Assembly (NCBI GenBank): GCA_947165505.1
Contig: CAMVAT010000028.1
Span: forward strand, 1-39,102
DNA from: an uncultured Prevotellaceae bacterium
GTDB taxonomy: Bacteria > Bacteroidota > Bacteroidia > Bacteroidales > Bacteroidaceae
DNA length: 39,102 nt
Reading direction: 5' to 3'
Shown: positions 27,860-35,192 of the stretch, piece by piece
Layout of the letters: each line of letters starts with the position of its first letter
Position numbering within the stretch: position 1 is the first letter of the stretch
Notes under the pieces: generated by a model
The model's input: the letters and a program-made list of their open reading frames with translations, nothing else
What the model was told of the DNA's origin: nothing
The model's database searches: none
Made by a program: the position numbers and the translations under genes

Positions 27860-29062
27860 ATGACCCTCAACGAATTCCTGACCGAATGGCGCGACGACAA
27901 ACCGCGGCTGCTGGTGCATACCAGCGGCAGCACAGGCGTGCCCAAACCGCTGTGGGTGGAGAAACGGCGCATGGAGGCCAGCGCGCGCATCACGTGCCGG
28001 TTTCTGGGCCTGAAACGGGGCGACACAGCGTTGCTCTGCCTGCCGCTCGACTATATCGCGGGCAAGATGATGGTGGTGCGCGCCGAAGTGGCCGGACTGC
28101 GGCTCATCGCCGTCGAACCGTCGGGTCATCCTCTTTCTCTTTTTGATGAAATGGCGATATATGAACATGGCATATCTCCTGCCCCCTGCCCCCTGCCCCC
28201 TGCCCCCATGATACATTTCGCCGCCATGGTGCCCCTGCAGGTGTATCAGTCGCTGACGGTGCCTGAGGAGCGCGAACGGCTGATGGCCATCCGCCATCTC
28301 ATCATCGGCGGAGGGGCAGTGGATGAGGCATTGGCGCGTGAACTGCGGGCTTTCCCCAACGCCGTCTATAGCACCTACGGAATGACCGAGACGCTCTCGC
28401 ACATCGCCCTGCGGCGGTTGAGCGGACCCGAAGCGTCGGAGTGGTACACACCCTTTGAGGGGGTGTCGGTCGCGGCCGACGACGAGGGGTGTCTGGTCAT
28501 CGACGCGCCGGCGGTATGCGAGGGGCGACAGGTGACGCACGACATCGTACAGTTTCATCCCGACGGGCGGCGCTTCCGTATCCTGGGGCGCAGCGACAAC
28601 GTGATATGCAGTGGCGGCATCAAGGTGCAGGCCGAGGAGGTGGAGCGCCTGTTACGTCCGTATATCGACCAGCCTTTTTATGTCACCAAGACCCCCGATG
28701 CGCGTCTGGGCGAGGCCGTCACACTGGTCGTCGAGCGCCCTTCTATAGGGCAGGGGGCTTCTTTGGGGCAGGGGGCTTCTTTGGGGCAAGGGGCAGGGGG
28801 CAGGGGGGAGGAGAATACTGCTCTCGAAGTAGGGACAGGGCGTGCCCTGTCCGCCAGCGTGGATTTCCAAGCACGTGCCCCCCTCCTTTGGAGGGGGAAC
28901 GGGGGAGGCAGCCCTCTTAAATATCTCCGTCGAATCGTGTGGGTCGATCATTTGCCTATGACTGCCACGGGCAAGCCGCGTCGCAATGCCCCGCTGCCCG
29001 ATGATGCCGTGATGGAGGATGTGTCAGCTTTGACAGATGGCGCCCTTGCAACGACTTATTAG
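27860..29062 (+). CDS. menE: o-Succinylbenzoate-CoA ligase with repeat insertions
   Basis: AMP-forming acyl-CoA ligase that activates o-succinylbenzoate. 400 aa. The ATP-binding motif LVHTSGSTGVPKPLWV (about 18-33), LCLPLDYIAGKMMVVRA, HFAAMVPLQVYQSL, STYGMTETLSHIALR (A5), ILGRSDNVICSGGIKVQAEEVERLL (A7/A8 hinge) and MTATGKPRRN (A10 with catalytic Lys) are all present. Two insertions look repeat-derived: residues about 107-117 (PAPCPLPPAP) and about 295-352 (GQGASLGQGASLGQGAG, then VGTGRALSASV and PLLWRGNGGGSP). The second lies between the VTLVVERP strand and the LKYLRRIVWVDHLP strand of the small mobile domain. Both keep the frame, and the catalytic Lys survives; activity is likely but not certain. 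It starts 33 nt after menC. Confidence 0.92.
   Translation: MTLNEFLTEWRDDKPRLLVHTSGSTGVPKPLWVEKRRMEASARITCRFLGLKRGDTALLCLPLDYIAGKMMVVRAEVAGLRLIAVEPSGHPLSLFDEMAIYEHGISPAPCPLPPAPMIHFAAMVPLQVYQSLTVPEERERLMAIRHLIIGGGAVDEALARELRAFPNAVYSTYGMTETLSHIALRRLSGPEASEWYTPFEGVSVAADDEGCLVIDAPAVCEGRQVTHDIVQFHPDGRRFRILGRSDNVICSGGIKVQAEEVERLLRPYIDQPFYVTKTPDARLGEAVTLVVERPSIGQGASLGQGASLGQGAGGRGEENTALEVGTGRALSASVDFQARAPLLWRGNGGGSPLKYLRRIVWVDHLPMTATGKPRRNAPLPDDAVMEDVSALTDGALATTY
28178..28207 (+). repeat. Tandem cctgcccc repeat in menE
   Basis: The heptamer cctgccc/ccctgcc is iterated about four times. It encodes PAPCPLPPAP between the HPLSLFDEM and IHFAAMVPL parts of MenE. The complementary G-rich tract occurs at 4371-4391, 28747-28806 and 30042. 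Confidence 0.7.
28743..28912. repeat. About 170-bp repeat cluster inserted in frame in menE
   Basis: Three pieces follow one another. First is an 18-bp tandem gggcagggggcttctttg (2-3 copies, 28749-28790), then the composite element with palindrome ggacagggcgtgccctgtcc (28833-28852), then the palindrome gcccccctcctttggagggggaac with its cgggggaggc tail (28877-28909). The frame stays open through about 57 codons. Confidence 0.85.
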
Positions 29063-29194
29063 AGCGGGCTCAGTAATAACACCTACGGCACAAAAAAGAA
29101 AAATTCAACGATATTCTGAAAAAATCCAACATTCGTCTAACCCCCAAACTCCCAAACTCCAAAGAACGAGCGGAGCTTGATCAAGTTGAATAAT

Positions 29195-29929
29195 ATGAAC
29201 TTATTCCAACATTTTGCCCTATCTGCCTTGATGTTTGTATGCCTGTCGTGCCATACGCAGGAGTATGTCAGTGATGCCGATGCACTGCACGTGCCGCGCA
29301 TCGCACAGGCCGATGTTGAGGTCGCCGAGGTGCCAGCGCTGCTCGACCAGAGCGGCGTGTCATGGCAGGAGATAGCGACGGTAAACTGGCCGGCCTATCC
29401 CTACCGTCCGCAGGCGCAGTTCCGGCTGGCGCACACGGGCGATGCCATCCTCGTTCACTACCGGGTGGATGAGGAGTGCGTGGCAGCCGTAGAGGTGGAT
29501 GGCGGTGCTATATTCAGGGATGCCTGCTGCGAATTCTTCCTGGCGCCTACCGACGATGGCATCTATTATAATTTCGAGACCAGCTGCGCGGGATACCTGC
29601 TCCTGGAGGCGGGCACCGGCAGGGGCAACCTACGCAGCGCCGCGCCCACAGAGGTGCTGGCCATGGTGCAGCGGTGGGCTTCGCTGGGGCGCGACACGTT
29701 TACGCTGCGCCGCCAGCCCACGCATTGGGAACTGGCCCTTGTCATTCCCGTCGAGGCGCTCTACCGTCATACCGTCGGTTCGCTCTCAGGGCGGGTCATG
29801 CGCGGCAATTTCTACAAGTATGGCAGTGCGCTGTGCCAGCGTCATTACCTCTCGTGGCGGCCCATCCTCACGCCCAACCCCGATTTCCACCAGCCCGCCT
29901 ACTTCGGCACCCTCGTCTTCGATCCGTAA
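29195..29929 (+). CDS. Lipoprotein with carbohydrate-binding family 9-like domain
   Basis: 244 aa. An N-terminal lipoprotein signal (LSALMFVCLSC, lipobox Cys at about 20) is followed by a CBM9-like beta-sandwich. Supporting phrases are TVNWPAYPYRPQAQFRLAHTGDAILVHYRV, FRDACCEFFLAPTDDGIYYNFE, RGNFYKYG and the family-typical ending SWRPILTPNPDFHQPAYFGTLVF. Such proteins bind reducing ends of glycans such as xylan or cellobiose, or are ligand-binding domains of unknown specificity. ATG 29195 starts the signal peptide; an upstream TTG at 29177 in frame is less likely. It follows menE by 132 nt containing cccccaaactcccaaactcc, and is probably not part of the men block. Confidence 0.8.
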   Translation: MNLFQHFALSALMFVCLSCHTQEYVSDADALHVPRIAQADVEVAEVPALLDQSGVSWQEIATVNWPAYPYRPQAQFRLAHTGDAILVHYRVDEECVAAVEVDGGAIFRDACCEFFLAPTDDGIYYNFETSCAGYLLLEAGTGRGNLRSAAPTEVLAMVQRWASLGRDTFTLRRQPTHWELALVIPVEALYRHTVGSLSGRVMRGNFYKYGSALCQRHYLSWRPILTPNPDFHQPAYFGTLVFDP

Positions 29930-29937
29930 GGACCATT

Positions 29938-30240
29938 AGAGGTAAGAGGGTCTCTTAGAGGTGAGAGGTAAGAGGTGAGAGAATAGCTCCGAGCACGAAA
30001 CAGTGTTAGAACATTAAACACTCTACACTAAACAAATCAGGGGGGCAGGAGATTACCTCGCCGCGCAAGTAGGGACAGGGCGTGCCCTGTCCGCAGATTC
30101 GCAATCTAATGACGGACAGGGCACGCCCTGTCCCTACTTTCAATCATGAGTAGAACCCTCAACAAACAACGCAGGGTGCAGGAGATATGCCACTCCGTAG
30201 GGGCGGGTCACTGTGTCCGCCCGCACGAGCGACAGCGAGT
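29938..30240. repeat. Repeat-filled spacer between lipoprotein and Nudix genes, including an inverted palindrome doublet
   Basis: 29938-29982 is the simple repeat agaggtaagagg / agaggtgagagg. 30043-30095 is the composite element ending in the palindrome 30073-30092. 30114-30133 is a second copy of the same palindrome in opposite orientation, so aagtagggacagggcgtgcc...cctactt forms a long hairpin-capable doublet over 30068-30139. 30197-30240 (gtaggggcgggtcactgtgt, then cgcccgcacgag) looks like yet another repeat family. No gene was seen in 29930-30325; the Nudix frame is open back to 30146 only through this repeat DNA. Confidence 0.75.
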
Positions 30241-30268
30241 TAGGGAAAGAAAAAAGATGTCAGTAATA

Positions 30269-30300
30269 TTTGGATGCTTCGTCTTTTTTCTGTATTTTTG
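30269..30300 (+). promoter_or_regulatory. Promoter of the Nudix gene
   Basis: TTTG at 30269-30272, a 20-nt spacer and TATTTTTG at 30293-30300, 26 nt before the chosen ATG. This also argues against the longer upstream start. Confidence 0.7.
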
Positions 30301-30325
30301 CAGCATCCTTCCATTTCAAACAACT

Positions 30326-30775
30326 ATGCCATACACTTACAAATATCCGAGACCGGCGGTGACTGCCGACTGTGTGGTCATGACCCGCGAGCCCGATACG
30401 AAGGTGCTGCTCATTGAGCGGGGCGGCGAACCCTACAAAGGGTGCTGGGCCTTCCCCGGCGGTTTCATGAACATGGACGAGACGGCGGCGCAGTGCGCCG
30501 TGCGTGAACTGCAAGAAGAGACGGGGCTCACGGTGCAGAGCGTGAGTCAGATAGGGGCCTACTCAGGTGTTGACCGCGACCCCCGCGGGCGCACCGTCAC
30601 CGTGGCTTACCTGGCCGTCGTGGACAGGGAGATGGCGGTGACGGGACAAGACGACGCCGCCCGGGCGCAGTGGTGGCCCGTCAGCGCGCTGCCGCCCCTG
30701 GCCTTCGACCACAATGAGATTATGGCCGATGCCATCGCGCTCTATCAATCTTTGCGCGTGATATCAACTAACTAA
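30326..30775 (+). CDS. Nudix hydrolase
   Basis: 149 aa; hydrolyses a nucleoside-diphosphate-linked compound in the cytoplasm, with unknown substrate. The Nudix box is complete: GGFMNMDETAAQCAVRELQEET followed by GL (GX5EX7REUXEEXGU; residues about 50-72). The N-terminus YKYPRPAVTADCVVM and the phrase LLIERGGEPYKGCWAFPGG resemble ADP-ribose/NADH pyrophosphatase-like Nudix proteins common in Bacteroidetes. ATG 30326 was chosen because the family begins at PYTYKYPRP and the promoter lies just upstream; an in-frame ATG at 30146 would add 60 residues from repeats. It is followed 27 nt later by the esterase gene, so the two may be co-transcribed by chance. Confidence 0.9.
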   Translation: MPYTYKYPRPAVTADCVVMTREPDTKVLLIERGGEPYKGCWAFPGGFMNMDETAAQCAVRELQEETGLTVQSVSQIGAYSGVDRDPRGRTVTVAYLAVVDREMAVTGQDDAARAQWWPVSALPPLAFDHNEIMADAIALYQSLRVISTN

Positions 30776-30802
30776 CTATTCCAACTGTATCATACTGTTA
30801 TC

Positions 30803-32674
30803 ATGAAAAAGCTATTCATTACATGCCTGCTGACGGCCATTGCCAGCATCGCCTGCCACGCGCAGGCACAGCCATCGACCGTATGCCACGACGATGGCAC
30901 CGTGACCTTTTACTACCAGAACGACAGCGCCCGCGAGGTGCTCGTGGATGTGCAGTTCGCCGGACGCCACAAGATGACGCGCGACGACAGTGGACGATGG
31001 ACTGCGACGCTCGGACCCGCCGCACCCGATATGTATCCCTACTGTTTCGTCGTGGATGGCGTGAGCATCATGGACCCCCTCTGCGACCAGTACTTCCCCA
31101 ACGAGGGGTTTAAGAACAGCCTGCTCGAGATACCGTCGCGCGGCGGTTCGCTGCTGCACGACATACGCCCCGACGTGCCGCACGGCTCGGTGCAGTATAT
31201 CCATTACTACTCGAAGAGCCTCGGAGCCACCAACCAGGCCGTGGTCTATCTGCCGCCATCCTACATGACCGACTTCCAGAAGAAATATCCCGTGTTCTAC
31301 CTCATCAGCGGCACCACCGACACTGAGGAGGTGTATTACAAGGTAGGGCGCGTGAACTATATCCTCGACAACCTGCTGGCCGAGAAGAAAGCCAAGGAGA
31401 TGATCATCGTGCTGCCCTATGGCAATCCGATGAAGTTGCTGCCCAAGATGCCCGATAACCCCATGGCTATGGGCGATGTGTTCGGCAACGACCTCGTGGG
31501 CGACCTGATGCCTTACATCGAGAAAAACTACCGCACCATCAATAACCGCGACCACCGTGCCATCGGCGGCTTCTCGCGGGGCGGCAATCAGGCGCTGAGC
31601 TGCGGACTGCGCCACCTCGACCTCTTCTCCTACCTCTGCTCGTACAGCTCGTTCACCTCGACCGACATCCCCGGTGTCTATGACAATGCCGCCGACACCA
31701 ACAAAAAACTGCACCTTTTCTGGCTGGGCATCGGCACCGACGACTTCCTCTACGGCACAGGGCGCGACTATATGGAGTTTCTCGACAAGAAAGGCATACG
31801 GAGCGTCAAGGAGTTCACCAGCGACAAATACGGGCACACATGGATGAACGCCAAGTACTTCCTCGGCAAGACGCTGCCGCTGCTGTTCAACAAGAAAGCA
31901 TCGGAGGAAGCCATGAAAAACGGACAGCCCGCACCCGCCGCCAAGGGTGATGAAAAGCCCTTCACGCCAGAGGTGATGGCACGCCTCTTCCCCAAACCCA
32001 TCGTCTCGCCCGAATATACGCCCCAGGGCACCATCTTCCGCATGAAGGCTCCCGAGGCGCACGAGGTGTATCTGGAGACGGAGATGACACCGCCCATGGC
32101 CATGACGTGCGACAGCACGGGGGTATGGAGCGTGATGCTGTCTGACTTTATTTTCGACACCTACGAGTATTGCTTCAATGTGGATGGCACACGCATGGCC
32201 GACCCGCAGAATATGTATCTCTCGCCCTCGAAGGGACTGAAGCGCAGCATCGCCGAGAGTCCCGCGTCGCCCTTCAGCTATGCCTCGATGAAGGATATCC
32301 AGCATGGCACGGTGAGCTACGACCTCAACCAGGGCGCAGGATGGTATTTCTCGCCGATGAAAGAAGGCGCCTTCGCTATGCCCAACATGGTGCGGCTGGT
32401 GCCGGGTAGCGACGACACCATGGAGAGCTGGTTTACCGTGGGCGGTGCCGCCGCCATTGCCGACCGGCTCATCGCCGACGGCAAACTGGGGGCGGTGGTC
32501 ATCACCACGGGCGATGTCAACTTCGGCGGTATGCCCATGCCGCAGGGGTTTGAGGTGGCCGAACTGAGGGCCGACGACTATAAGACGTGGGGACAGCGCC
32601 GGCGAGCCCTCTTCCGTCTGCTCACACACCTGAAACCGCCCAAGATGCCCGATATGCCGTTCATGCCGCAGTAA
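30803..32674 (+). CDS. Secreted CE1-type (feruloyl/acetyl-xylan) esterase with two E-set modules
   Basis: 623 aa. The signal peptide MKKLFITCLLTAIASIACHAQA is followed by an N-terminal E-set/CBM48-like module (VTFYYQNDSAREVLVDVQF, YCFVVDGVSIMDP). An alpha/beta-hydrolase of the esterase D/CE1 type comes next, with the nucleophile elbow GGFSRGG (Ser about 258), GIGTDDFLYG (likely acid) and KYGHTW (likely His). A second E-set module follows (RMKAPEAHEVYLETEM, YEYCFNVDGTRMADP). After that, GWYFSPMKEGAFAMPNMVRL to the end looks like a shortened, second hydrolase-related piece without a GxSxG. It would remove ferulate or acetyl groups from xylan outside the cell, complementing GH115. A strong terminator follows. 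Confidence 0.87.
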   Translation: MKKLFITCLLTAIASIACHAQAQPSTVCHDDGTVTFYYQNDSAREVLVDVQFAGRHKMTRDDSGRWTATLGPAAPDMYPYCFVVDGVSIMDPLCDQYFPNEGFKNSLLEIPSRGGSLLHDIRPDVPHGSVQYIHYYSKSLGATNQAVVYLPPSYMTDFQKKYPVFYLISGTTDTEEVYYKVGRVNYILDNLLAEKKAKEMIIVLPYGNPMKLLPKMPDNPMAMGDVFGNDLVGDLMPYIEKNYRTINNRDHRAIGGFSRGGNQALSCGLRHLDLFSYLCSYSSFTSTDIPGVYDNAADTNKKLHLFWLGIGTDDFLYGTGRDYMEFLDKKGIRSVKEFTSDKYGHTWMNAKYFLGKTLPLLFNKKASEEAMKNGQPAPAAKGDEKPFTPEVMARLFPKPIVSPEYTPQGTIFRMKAPEAHEVYLETEMTPPMAMTCDSTGVWSVMLSDFIFDTYEYCFNVDGTRMADPQNMYLSPSKGLKRSIAESPASPFSYASMKDIQHGTVSYDLNQGAGWYFSPMKEGAFAMPNMVRLVPGSDDTMESWFTVGGAAAIADRLIADGKLGAVVITTGDVNFGGMPMPQGFEVAELRADDYKTWGQRRRALFRLLTHLKPPKMPDMPFMPQ

Positions 32675-32686
32675 GCGGGTGCGGTG

Positions 32687-32723
32687 TCACCCGTCTGCGA
32701 ACATACAGTTCGCAGACGGGTGA
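32687..32723 (+). terminator. Strong hairpin terminator after the esterase gene
   Basis: Perfect 15-bp stem tcacccgtctgcgaa / ttcgcagacgggtga with a 7-nt loop, followed by gctcttt. It starts 13 nt after the esterase stop codon. Confidence 0.75.
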
Positions 32724-32763
32724 GCTCTTTGCCCCAAGACTTCAAAAAAAACTGCGTGAAACG

Positions 32764-32794
32764 TGTGCGAATTGCGAAAAAAAACGTATATTTG
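32764..32794 (+). promoter_or_regulatory. Promoter of the small secreted protein gene
   Basis: TATATTTG at 32787-32794 is a perfect -7 element. TGTG at 32764-32767 lies 19 nt upstream as a weak -33. The start codon follows 31 nt downstream. Confidence 0.55.
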
Positions 32795-32825
32795 CCAACG
32801 AAATCACTTCTAAAACAATACTATT

Positions 32826-33431
32826 ATGAAAAGAATCACATTCACACTGCTTTTCGTGTGCTGCACGCTGGCGCTCGCGGCACAAGACGTCATCCGCGTC
32901 AACTACAAAGGGGCCAAACCCACCATCACCGACTTCGCCTGGGCATACCTCTCCTGGCTCGACCGCGAGTCGGAAGAGTGCGACCGCGAGGGTTTCGCGA
33001 GTCAGTATCATGCCATGGAACGCTACCGTAAGGGGCAGCCGCAAAACGAATACACCACATTCACCGTGGACGAGAAAAACGGATATATCCTGTATGAGAG
33101 GGATTACAACGGCGAGTACATGATTCGTACCGAGATGTGCTACTGGAATGAGGCCGACGGCAAACACAAGCTCTTCGCCTACAACTCATGCTGCTACGAA
33201 GACGGCAAGGTCTCACATGGTCAGTTCGACGGTATCGAATTCTACCGCTACGACAACGCCACGAAGAAGATGACGATGATAGAGGCACCCGGCTTTGAAA
33301 CGGAGTTTTATGACACCTCCTACACACTGCCACGAGTGGGCAAAGACATCATCGTGAACAAATGGGACGACAACGGCCGTAAACGCCAGAAGACACTGAA
33401 ATGGAACGGCCGGCGGTTTAGCGGGAAATAA
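32826..33431 (+). CDS. Secreted protein of unknown function
   Basis: 201 aa with a clear signal peptide (MKRITFTLLFVCCTLALAAQ). I recognise no domain. The mature part is rich in Tyr, Asp and Lys with alternating strand-like segments (YTTFTVDEKNGYILYERDY, TEMCYWNEADGKHKLFAYNS, EFYRYDNATKKMTMIEAPG) and a C-terminal KWDDNGRKRQKTLKWNGRRF. This pattern, repeated beta hairpins about 25 residues apart, is like small beta-rich periplasmic proteins. Three Cys occur close together (MCYW, SCCYE). It has its own promoter and terminator boundary upstream, and converges with the next gene 19 nt away. Confidence 0.75.
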   Translation: MKRITFTLLFVCCTLALAAQDVIRVNYKGAKPTITDFAWAYLSWLDRESEECDREGFASQYHAMERYRKGQPQNEYTTFTVDEKNGYILYERDYNGEYMIRTEMCYWNEADGKHKLFAYNSCCYEDGKVSHGQFDGIEFYRYDNATKKMTMIEAPGFETEFYDTSYTLPRVGKDIIVNKWDDNGRKRQKTLKWNGRRFSGK

Positions 33432-33450
33432 GTATTTTCGTGGTGCGGGC

Positions 33451-34116
33451 TCATGGCAGTTGCTCTAAATCTATCATCTTGATGATGACTCCATTCTCGT
33501 CGAAAATGGAAAGCACGGTATGGCGGCCTCCAACGGGGTCGCCATCTTCGGTCAAGGCGTTGTTGTAGGCGTATGAGTTCATGACGATATAGCCTTCTTC
33601 ACCGGTAAAACCGCATAGGCCGGCGTTGGTGGGAAGTAGTTTGACAGACTGCGTTTCAAGATCAATCAGATAAGAAAAGGTATTGCGGAAATCAAAGCAG
33701 CCGTCAACAACGAGTTTCTTATGATAGGGCAAAATCTTGGCATCGTAGGCATCGTGTATGTCAGTGAACTGACAATCACGGCTTGCAGTGCCGTGGGCAT
33801 TGTACCAGGCGAAGTCTGTCGCTGGCGTTGTGGTGAAGAGTTTCGACAACTTACGTTGCTTTTTGTCAAACACGTAGAGCGAACTGACCGATGGCTTCCC
33901 ATCTTCTTGGCCTTGTTGGTCGATGTTGATATAGACCAGTATGTCGTAATCTGCGTCTGTGAGTACGGCGGTTCGGGGCAACCCCATCTGGTACAGGGAG
34001 TCTCTCAACGAAGACGAGATGCCGCTGTGCAGAGCCGTCTGTCCATACGCCGACACTGCCATCGTCATGAAAATGCCACATGCTAAGTGGCGAAGGATTT
34101 TTTTAGCTGTTAACAT
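33451..34116 (-). CDS. Secreted protein of unknown function
   Basis: 221 aa. An N-terminal hydrophobic stretch (HLACGIFMTMAVSAYGQ) is a likely signal peptide. The rest has propeller- or strand-like phrases (ADYDILVYINIDQQGQEDGK, VSSLYVFDKKQRKLSKLF, GYIVMNSYAYNNAL, RHTVLSIFDENGVIIKMI) but no recognised motif. ATG 34116 is the first start and gives a short basic n-region (MLTAKKILRH). It lies 24 nt downstream of the antiporter stop on the same strand, so the two could be co-transcribed. Confidence 0.72.
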   Translation of the reverse strand: MLTAKKILRHLACGIFMTMAVSAYGQTALHSGISSSLRDSLYQMGLPRTAVLTDADYDILVYINIDQQGQEDGKPSVSSLYVFDKKQRKLSKLFTTTPATDFAWYNAHGTASRDCQFTDIHDAYDAKILPYHKKLVVDGCFDFRNTFSYLIDLETQSVKLLPTNAGLCGFTGEEGYIVMNSYAYNNALTEDGDPVGGRHTVLSIFDENGVIIKMIDLEQLP

Positions 34117-34140
34117 AGTTAAAATGAGGTGGTTATTCAG

Positions 34141-35076
34141 TTAAATCGCGTTTGATACCAGCCACGTCATATATCCGAGGAAGATGAGGGTGAGCACACC
34201 GCCCTCCCAGCGCTCCACCTTGAATTTGGTGAAAGAGAAGAGCCATAGCAGCACCACGCCGGCGAGCATCATCAACAGATCGACGGTGGTGATTTCCAGT
34301 CCCTTCATGGGAGAGATGAGTCCGGTGATGCCGAGTATCATCAGAATGTTGAACACATTGCTGCCGATGACGTTGCCCATGGCGATGGCACTCTGTCCCT
34401 TGCGGGCTGCCACCACGCTCGTGGCCAGTTCGGGCAGCGATGTGCCACCCGCCACCACCGTCAGACCGATGACAGCCTCGCTCACGCCCATTGCGGCGGC
34501 TATCTTGGTGGCACCCTCTACAAACAGGTTACTGCCGCCCACCAGACAGGCCAGACCCAGCACGATGAGCAGCACCGACTTCAGCGGCGTGTAGTTCTTC
34601 TGTTGCTCTTCCGTCACCTCGGCCTTGCCTTTCTTGGCTACATGCAGCGTGTAGAGCATGAAGACGATGAGTCCGGCGAAGAGGATGATCGCGTCGAGGC
34701 GGCTGATGTCAGCGTCCCAGCAGAGCACAGCGAGCAGGATGGAGGAGAAGACAGCGAAGGGGATGTCTTTCTTCACGGTGGTGCGCGAGATGACCATCGG
34801 AGCCACCAGTGCTGCCACGCCCACGATGAGGAAGGCATTGAAGATGTTGCTGCCCACTACGTTGCCCACAGCCAGGTCGGCAGTGCCGCGGATGGCCGAC
34901 ATGAGCGAGACGAACAGTTCGGGTGCCGAGGTGCCCATAGCCACGATGGTCAGTCCGATGACAATCTGGGGTATGTTCATACGTTGAGCCAGTGCCACGG
35001 CTCCGTCGGTCATGCGGTCGGCGCCCCAGAGCACCAGCACGATGCCGATGATAATCCAAAGAATATTAAGTATCAT
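34141..35076 (-). CDS. Calcium/sodium antiporter of the CaCA family (YrbG-like)
   Basis: 311 aa inner-membrane exchanger with about ten hydrophobic spans. Both alpha-repeats are visible: GLTIVAMGTSAPELFVSL with GNVVGSNIFNAFLIVG in the first half, and GLTVVAGGTSLPELATSV with GNVIGSNVFNILMILG in the second. These carry the G(T)SxPE and GSN ion-binding motifs in inverted-repeat arrangement. A hydrophilic loop KKGKAEVTEEQQKNYTPLKS separates the halves. ATG 35076 starts with MILNILWIIIGIVLVLWGADRMTDGA, the usual N-terminus; the in-frame upstream start at 35223 would add non-homologous residues across the promoter (TACCTTTG at 35109-35102). Likely exports Ca2+ or Na+ in exchange. Confidence 0.93.
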   Translation of the reverse strand: MILNILWIIIGIVLVLWGADRMTDGAVALAQRMNIPQIVIGLTIVAMGTSAPELFVSLMSAIRGTADLAVGNVVGSNIFNAFLIVGVAALVAPMVISRTTVKKDIPFAVFSSILLAVLCWDADISRLDAIILFAGLIVFMLYTLHVAKKGKAEVTEEQQKNYTPLKSVLLIVLGLACLVGGSNLFVEGATKIAAAMGVSEAVIGLTVVAGGTSLPELATSVVAARKGQSAIAMGNVIGSNVFNILMILGITGLISPMKGLEITTVDLLMMLAGVVLLWLFSFTKFKVERWEGGVLTLIFLGYMTWLVSNAI

Positions 35077-35192
35077 ACATCGTTTTTTTCTAATACCGGT
35101 GCAAAGGTATGCTTTTTCTTGTAAATAAGTATCGTGAAAAGCATTTTTTCTTTCTGCACACGCCCCCGGCCTGTCCGTTCCAGAATAAGAAA

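Noticed and set aside
26897..28558. 553-aa open frame opposite menC and menE
   Set aside because: Covers two confident men genes in the other strand; composition artefact.
30146..30325. N-terminal extension of the Nudix protein
   Set aside because: Passes through repeats and a clear promoter; the family starts at the ATG at 30326.
30812..32629. 605-aa open frame opposite the CE1 esterase
   Set aside because: Shadow; the plus-strand protein has a signal peptide and catalytic motifs.
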